Source: Verrucomicrobiaceae bacterium (GTDB lineage: Bacteria > Verrucomicrobiota > Verrucomicrobiia > Verrucomicrobiales > Verrucomicrobiaceae). From it: DNA of 64,000 nucleotides. The position numbers and the translations under genes are program-made. Below the pieces are notes generated by a model, which worked only from the letters and a program-made list of their open reading frames with translations, was not told the origin of the DNA and ran no database searches. Location: the NCBI GenBank assembly GCA_024232965.1, contig JACKQF010000007.1:303075-367074 (forward strand), given 5' to 3'. Below, in pieces: positions 48,560 to 57,500 of the stretch; the stretch's first letter is position 1; the number at the start of each line of letters is the position of its first letter.

Positions 48560-51500
48560 TGTTGCTTCGCCTCCCACAGGTGCGATGGGGAGCGAGGAGG
48601 CAAGGGCAACGGTGAGGTCAAAGGTATCGGTGACACTTTCCGGTGGCGCGCCATTGTCGGTGGCTTGCACGGTGATGGTCGTGGTGCCGATGTCTCCGGG
48701 AGCTGGTGTGCCAGAAAAAGTTCGGGTGGCAGGGGTGAAGCTAAGCCAAGCGGGCATGCCGGAGGCGCTGTAGCTCAAGAACTGCGCAGCATCAGGATCG
48801 CTGAAGGTGTTTGCCGGAACCGTGAAGGTGAAGGGCTGATTGACCGTTGCCGTGCGATCGGGGAGGGGATGATCCACGACGGGAGGGGAGTTCAGTCCTG
48901 TGCCTTGGATGGCGAAGGTGAAGGGGCTTTCGTCCGCGTCATTGTTCGCGATGCTCACCGTCGCGGTGCGCAGACCAGTGGTGCTGGGGTCAAAGGTGAC
49001 GGTGAAGGTGGCATTGCTGCCGCTGCCGATACTCGCTGGCAAAGAAATGCCACCGACGGCGAAGTCGCCACCAGCGGTGATGGTGGAAACTTCGAGTGGT
49101 GCCGAGCCAGAGTTGTTGATCGTGAAGGTGCGCACCACGGTGATCGCGGTGCTGCCGAAGTCGGTATGGTCTGCCGAGTCAGGCGTCGCATCGCCATTGG
49201 CGATGTCCGTGCCGTTGCCGCTCACCGCGATCTCGGGGACAGGAATCAACTCGGACTCAAAGGCCCCGAGATCGACCACTCCATTCACCACTCGGGGGAA
49301 GCCCGAACCGCGCTGGTCAGTGGTTAGAGGGTTGCTGTCAATGTCGAGAGCCAATGCGTTGCTCCCTGCGTCAAGAGCCGGGCTGCCTGCTGCCAGTGCG
49401 ATGGTTTGCGTCGGCCCGCCATGGTCTGCCAGCACGCCGGCATCCACACCGCCGTTGTTCACCACGCTCGCGAAGACCTCGGTCGCCGTCGTGGTTCCCG
49501 TGGGTGCGCCGTCCACCGAGACTGTGCCACCGACGATGTTCCCGCCAGTGAGAGTCGGGCTGCCGGAGATTTCGGGGAAATTCACGGCGTTGTTGCCGAG
49601 AACGATGCAGTTCACCAACTGGGCCGATCCCGAGAGGTCCAAGCCCCCTCCAAAGCGCCCTCCACTGGGTGCCGTCACGGAATTACCAGACACCGTGCAA
49701 TGGGTCATCACCAGGGAATTGCTGCTGTGGATGGCGCCACCCGTTGCCGACCCGCTGCCACCACCGTTGGCCGCATTGCCCGACAAAGTGCATTGATTCA
49801 ACGTGAGGGTGCCTGAATTGTTGATGCCACCACCTCTGACGGAATCTTGCCCTGCGACGGTATTCCCGGAAATCGTGGACCGTATCAATGTCAAAGTCCC
49901 GGCATTCCGAATGCCACCTCCAAAATCGTAGGGGCCGAGGGCCGCGTTCCCCGCGACGGTGCTGTCGGTGATGGTCAGGGTACCGCTATTGAAGATTCCC
50001 CCACCCTGGGAGTTCTCAAACCCCGTTCCCAAGGTCGAATTGTTTGAGATGACGCAGTGGCTGATCTGAAGGATGCCCGAGTTGAGCACGCCCCCGCCAG
50101 TGTTGTTCGCGGCCCCGGCCACATACCCCCCTGAAATCGTCACGCCCTCGATTGCGACGGTCACACTGCCGATGTTGAAGACACGGCTGGCATTGTTTGC
50201 CGAGATGGTCAGCAGCTCCGCGCCTGGGCCCGCGATGGTGACGACATGCGTGATCTCTAACTCCGCGCCGCCGAGAGTGATGGTCTGCGCGGTGTCGAAC
50301 AAGGGTGAAGCGAACGTGATCACTGGGCTCAGTCCCGCGCTGCCGCTGTTGGCATAAGCAATCGCCTCACGCAGGCTGGTCTGGTTGTCAAAAGCATCCA
50401 CCGTATCCGCCGTCGTCGTCACCACCAAGCTCGGTGCTTCCGGCTGGCGATAGCCAAAGTCCGCGGCATTGTAGTCCTCTCCCACCGCCAGGTTAACCGA
50501 CAACGGGATGTTTGCCGTCGTCAAAACGTAGCCCACCGGCAGCGTCGTCTCATCCACTCGCACCTGGTAACTCCCCGTCGCAAGTCCCGTGATGTCATAG
50601 GCGCCGCTGCCATCGGTCGTGTCTCGCGGCTCGCCACCGTCCCAGTTGCCATTGGTGTTCAGATCGATGAACACCGTAATCCCCGACAGTCCCAACTCGC
50701 CGACGTCTTGGATGCCGTCGCCATTGGTGTCATTCCAAACAAAGTCGCCAATCGAGGCATCCTGCTGTTGGAAACCGAAGTCCACATTCGGATTGGCGCT
50801 GCCAGGCGTCAGTGTCGCACTCAGCGGGTCGCTGGTGGTCGCGACGAAGCCCGAGGGGATCGAACTGTCGTCCACGCTCACCGAGTAGCTCCCGCTGGGA
50901 AGGTGATCGATCAAATAAAAGCCGGAACCATCCGAGGTGTCGTTGGGTTCACCGCCATCAAATTGGCCGTTGGTGTTCAGATCCACAAAGACCGTCACTC
51001 CCGACAGGCCCGGTTCCCCTCCATCCTGAATGCCGTCGCCGTCGAGGTCATTCCACACGAAGTTTCCAATGATGTTGTTCGCCAGCACCGTCGTTGTTTC
51101 GGAGTCGGAGTTGTTTCCGGGCGTCGGATCAAACACGGCGGAACTCGCAGTCGCGTTCAAGGTGATCGGTCCCACGGTGGTGAAGGCGACGAAGACATTG
51201 ATCGTGAACGATGCCGAGCTGCCTGAGGCAATGCTTCCCAAGGTCGCCACCGGCACGCCATTGGGATCCTCGGACGAACCGCTAGTTGAGACCAAGCTCA
51301 CACCTGCAGGTAGGGTGGTGCTGACCTGCACGCCCGTTGCGGTCGATGGCCCGTTGTTGGTGACCGTCAGGGTGTAAGCCAGCGCACTGTTGGCATAGAC
51401 TGGGTCTGGGCTGTCGGTGATGGCCAGGGACAGATCAGCCACTGGCGTGCCACTGCCCTGAAGGCCAAGGGTGAAAGGGTTTTCATCGCTGTCATCGCTG

Positions 51501-54500
51501 GCGATCTGCAGGATCGCGCTGCGAGATCCGCTGGCAGTTGGGGAAAAGGCCACCTGGAAACTCATGTTCGCAGACGGCGCGAGCGTCGTCGGAGCAAAGC
51601 CACTCACCACAAAGTCACTCAGGTTCAAGCCATTGACTGACACGCCGGTCAAGTTCAGAGGAGCGGTTCCCACATTGCGCATCGTCACCGTGCGCGTAGG
51701 ACTGGTGCTGCCGACGTTGGTGTTCACAAAACTGATTGACGAGACGCCGCTGGTTAGATCCGTCGCTGGCGTCGCATCCACGGCGATCTCTGGCACAGGA
51801 ATCACTCCCAACTCGAAGGCCCCGATATCAATGGAACCGTTAACCACACGCGCGAAGCCCGTGCCGCGCTGGTCTTCATTCAGCGGTGGAACGAAGGCGT
51901 TCGGATCAAAGGCTGGATCCCCCGCATCGATGGCCGGACTGCCGGAAAGCAGCTCTAGCGTCAGAGTCGGTCCGCCGTTGTCGGCCAGCGTTCCCAACAG
52001 TGGATCGATGGGCGAACCGGACGTCCCCACTTGGTTGCCGTCGCTTCCATCACTGATGCCGGTCATGCCACTGTCCACACCAATCATGTTGTAGCTGCTC
52101 ACAGGATTCACCGATCCTTGAATATCGGGACCACCGCCAGAGACCGTGTTGCCCGCGACGATCGTGTGATGAAGCAGCGCGTTGGTGAAGCAGCGAATCC
52201 CGCCACCAAAGACACCAGAGTTCCCGGAGATCGTGCTGTGGTTGAGAGTCAAACTGGTGGAGCCGTTGGTATAAATGGCCCCTCCGTCAACCTGGGCCGC
52301 ATTGTCAAAGACGGTGCAGTTGATCAGCGTCACCGAACCGCCTTCCGCACTCACGCCACCGCCAAAGGACCCCGAATTGCCGGAGATCGTGCTGTGGGTG
52401 ATGAGCACGCTGCCTCCAGAGGAATAGACACCTCCTCCGTTGCGACCAATGGCACCCGTCGTGTTGTCCGAAATCGTGCATCGGTTCAGCACCAAAGAGC
52501 CCGCACTGGCTTTGCAAATGCCGGCGCCCACATTGGCCGCCGTATTGCCGGTGATGATGCAGCCATTCATCGTCAAGCTGCTGCTGCCATCCATGTTGAT
52601 GCCGCCACCGTTGCCACCGCCCGCAGCATCGGTGATTGTCAGTCCATTCATGCTCACGCTGCCGGAGCTGATTTGAAACACGCGACCGGTGTTGTTGGCA
52701 CTGATCGTCACTCCCACTGTAGGACCCGTGATCGTGACGTTGTGATGGATGCCAAGTTCCGCGCCATTCAGCGTGATCGTCTGCGCGGTGTCGAACAGGG
52801 GCGAGGCAAACGTGATCACGGGATTCGCTCCTGCAATGCCGCTGTTTGCATACGCGATCGCCTCTCTCAAGGTATTGGCACCATCGTAATCGGTTGCGGT
52901 GCCAGGCGTGGAATCGCTGATGGTATCCACCACCAAGTTGACGGGATCGAGAACGGTCAGAGTAAAGCTCTGGGTGGCATCGGAGCCGACACCGTTGCTA
53001 GCCGTGATGGACACAGGATACACACCCTGAGTTCCCAAGGTGGGCGTGCCGGACAGCGTGGCTGTACCGTTGCCGTTGTCGAGGAAGGTCACTCCGGCAG
53101 GAAGGCTGCTCATGGTGCTGAGTGCAGGCACTGGAAAGCCCTGCGTTGTCACCGTGAAATTCCCCGGACTGCCCGCAGGGAAAGTCGTTTGGTTCGTGCT
53201 TGTGATCACCGGAGACCGATTGACCGTGAGGGTAAAGGACTGCGTGGCATTCGGCACGAGTCCGTTGTTGGCAGTGATGGTGATTGGGAAGGTGCCTCCT
53301 GTCGGCGTGATGGGTGAGCCGGAGATGGTGGCCGTGCCGTCATGGTTGTCTGTGAAGGAAACCCCACTGGGAAGCGCGCCAGTCCTGATCAAAGCAGGGA
53401 ACGGACTGCCAGTGGTGGTTACTGTGAAGCTGCCTGGCACAAACGCGGTGAAGGTCGCGCCCGTCGCACTGGTGATGGTGGGCAGCGCTTCATCGTCGGT
53501 GACATCAATGGCGTCCGTGCCGTCAATGAAGCCCCCAGCAGAGGCCGTGATCGTCACGGTCTGCGTGCCATCGAGAATCGCATCGTCCACAGCCGTAACT
53601 GTGAAAGTCGTCGAACTCTGCGTGTCGGGGATCGTCACGGTGGCGGGCACGGTCGCCTCGCTGGTGTCGTTGCTGCTGAGATTGACAAGCAGATTGCCGA
53701 CGGTGCCGGTGTTGCGCGTCAAGGTGGCCGTGGCGGTACCGCCGTTTTCACTCATGGAGGCAGGACTGATGGTCAAACTCAGCGCGGGCACCGGCGTGCC
53801 ATTTCCAGCGAGGTCAAAGGTGAAGGGATTCTCATCCGCATCATTGTTGGCAATGCTCACCGTCGCCGTCTTCGGTCCCTGGCTGCTCGGGGCAAAGGTC
53901 ACCTCAAAGGTCGTCGTCCCACCGCCCGACGCCACCGGTGTCGTCGGCTGCGCGGTCACCGTGAAATCACTGCTGCCGCTGAGCGTCACGTAGTCCGGCG
54001 CCGTGCCGGTGAAATTCAAGCCCGCGGTGCCGCTGTTGCTGATGGTGAAGGTGCGCACCACGGTGCCACCCGAAACCGTCGCACTGCCAAAGTCCGTGTG
54101 ATCCGCCGTGTCCGGGGTGACGTCGCCATCTGTGATGTCCACACCGTTGCCACTGACTGCAATTTCAGGGGTCAACAGCGTCAGCCCGCTAAAGACCGCC
54201 ACCTGCTCAATCAGCCCGGAGCTGCCGTTCTGGACGCCGCCTGCCGTGCGGCCGCGAGCGCGCAGGTGGCCGCTGGCGGGCAGGCTCAGGCCGGTGATCT
54301 GCCAGTTTGCCGTGCTGCCCGCGCGCGCCCCAGCGCCGAGCGGCGCCCAGTTCGTGCCGCCATCGGTGGACAGCTCGAAAGTGACCTGCTCCACCTCCGG
54401 CCCGGCTCCACCGCGCTGCCAGTCGGCTTGCGAGGGGCTGGTGGCCGTCAAGGTCTGCGTGGCGGCATCGTTGAAGAGCCGGGCAAAAAGGTTGCGCGGG

Positions 54501-57500
54501 ACCGCCGCCCCGCCGTTGGGTGAGAGGCTGCTGAACTCCCCCCCGAGCAGCACCTTCCCATCCGCCTGCACCGCCACGCTGTAAACGAAGCCGTTCGCAT
54601 TGGGGTCAAAGCCAGTGTCCAGCGTGCCATCCGCATTCACCCGGGCGATGCGCCTGCGCGTGACCGCCGCCCCGCCATTGGGCGAGAGGCTGCCGAAGTT
54701 CCCCCCGAACAGCACCTTCCCATCCGCCTGCACCGCCATGCTATGGACCATGCTGGTCGCATTGGGATCAAAGCCGGGGTCAACCGTGCCATCCGCATTC
54801 AGCCGGGCGATGCGTCCGCGCGTGACCGCCGCCCCGCCATTGGGGAAGAGGCTGGTGAAGTTCCCCCCGAGCAGCACCTTCCCATCCGCCTGCACCACCA
54901 CGCTATTGACGAAGCTGTTCGCATTGGGATCGAAGCCGGGGTCCACCGTGCCATCCGCATTCAGCCGGGCGATGCGGTTGCGCGTGACCGCTGCCCCGCC
55001 ATTAGGCCTGAAGCTGGTGAAGTTCCCCCCGAGCAGCACCTTCCCATCTGCCTGCATCGCCATGCTAAAAACAGCGTCGTCCGCATTGGGATTGAAGCCG
55101 GTGTCCACTGTGCCATCCGCATTCAGCCGGGCGATGTATTTGCGCGTGACCGCTGCCCCGCCATTGGGCCAAAGGCTGTTGAAGTTCCCCCCGAGCAGCA
55201 CCTTCCCATCCGCCTGCACTGCTACACTATTCACGTCGCCGTCCGCTGTCGGATCAAAGCCGGTATCCAGCGTGCCATCCGCATTCAGCCGAGCGATGTT
55301 GTAGCGGGTCACGCCGAGCACCTGCGTAAACGAGCCAGCAATGATCGTCTTCCCATCTGGCTGCACCGCCGTGGCAAACATACCGAGACCGACGACCGAG
55401 GCATTCAGCGGATCAAGATCGCCAGCAGCTGGCACAATCCCAGCACCCGCAAGGTCAAACGTGAACGGATTTTCGTCAGCATCATCATTCGCGATGCTCA
55501 CCGTCGCTGTGTGCGGGCCTGAGCTGCTCGGGGCAAAGGTCACCTCAAAGGTCGTCGTCCCACCGCCCGGTGCCACCGGTGTCGTCGGCTGCGCGGTCAC
55601 CGTGAAATCACTGCTGCCGCTGAGCGTCACGTAGTCGGGCGGCGTTCCCGTCAGGTTCAAGCCAGCGGTGCCGCTGTTGCTGATGGTGAAAGTGCGCACC
55701 ACGGTGCCACCAGAAACCGTCGCACTGCCAAAGTCCGTGTGATCCGCCGTGTCCGGGGTGACGTCGCCATCGGTGATGTCCACACCGTTGCCACTGACTG
55801 CGATCTCGGGAGCTGTCACCGGAGCTGCCGCGCCATTGGTGAGGATGATGCCGCCTTGTCCCAACGCAAACATGTGTCCAGGCTCAATTCCCCAAACGTT
55901 ACCTAAATTCTTGATAACCGGAGAAATCTGAGCGCTCCAACCCGCACCATCCCACTTGAGGATCCCCCCACCGGCTGCTACCGCCCAAATGTGGTTGGCG
56001 TCGGTGCCCCAAACGGCATCAAAAGAATAACTTGAGTTGGAGATTTGCGATTCCCAGTTCGTGCCGTTCCATTTGAGGATCGTGCCCAGGTCACCCACGG
56101 CCCAGACATTGCTGGCATCGGTGCCCCAAACCCCGCCAAAACTTCGCGTTGTACCTGAAGCCTGCGCACTCCAACTCGTGCCATTCCACTTGAGGATGGT
56201 GCCGTTGGTGCCAACCGCCCAAATGTTGGAGAGATCACTCCCCCAGACGGCGTCCAGATGTTGTGTGGTGCCAGAAACCTGGGTGCTCCAGCTGGAGCCG
56301 TTCCATTTCAGAATCGTGCCGCTGTTGCCCACCGCCCAGACGTTGTTCGGATCATGCACCCACACTCCAGTGAGAGAGGAGGTGGTACCGGAGGTCTGCG
56401 TAGTCCAGCCCACACCATCCCACATGGCGATGAAGCCGCTGTTTCCCACCGCCCAAATGTGGCTGGCATCGAAGCCGTCCACGGCGAGAACGTTGCCAGC
56501 CGGCCCCGCAGGGTCCAGATTCCAGGTGGTGCCATCCCATTTCAGCACCAAGCCCGCACCGACGGCCCATATATTGTCCGACGCGGTGCCCCAGAGGCTG
56601 CCGCCAATCCCGTCTGAGGGTCGCAGCGTCCAGTTGGTGCCATCCCATCGCAGAATGGTGCCCGAGCTCGAAACGATGACTGCGTGATTGGCGCTGCTGC
56701 CGCCGACACCACGATAGATCTGTGTGGTTCCTCCCGCGTCCGGCGTCCAAGTTGTGCCATCCCAGTGCACGATGGTCCTGGTGCTGCCCACCGCCCACAC
56801 ATCCGATGAGCCGCTTCCCCACACATTAAAAAGAGACTGCGTGGTTCCCGAGGTCTGGGCGCTCCAGCTCAGCCCATCCCATTTGAGAATCGTGCCGCCG
56901 CTGCCGACCGCCCAGACATTGCTGGCATCGGCTCCCCAGACGCCGTTGATGCTGGTACTCGTTCCCGAGATTTGCGCGCTCCAACTCAGCCCATCCCATT
57001 TCAAAACGGTGCCACTAGCGCCCACGGCCCAGACATTGCTGGCATCAGCCGCCCAGACACTGTTGAGATTCGCGGTCGTCCCAGAGACCTGAGAGCTCCA
57101 ACTGGTGCCGTCCCACTTCAATATCGTTCCATTGGATCCAACAACCCACACGTTGCTGGAGTCACTGCCCCAGACACCGGTGAGACTGGCTGTGGTGCCA
57201 GAGGCTTGCGGGGTCCAGCTCACGCCATCCCATTTCAAAATGGTGCCGCTGCTGCCGACCGCCCACACATTGTTGGCGTCGCTCCCCCAGACCTTGAGCA
57301 AACTCGACTGGATGCCGGAAACTTGGGGACTCCAAACGCCCCCTCCATCCGCAGTCCGGTAAATGACCCCTTCCAATCCTACGGCCCACCCGACGTTCGC
57401 ATCTGCAAACCAGGTGCCCAAGAGATCCCGCCCGTCCACCCGGTCTCCGCTCGACATCCAAGTCTCCGGCACCGCCGCCGCTCCACGAACGGTGAAGGTG

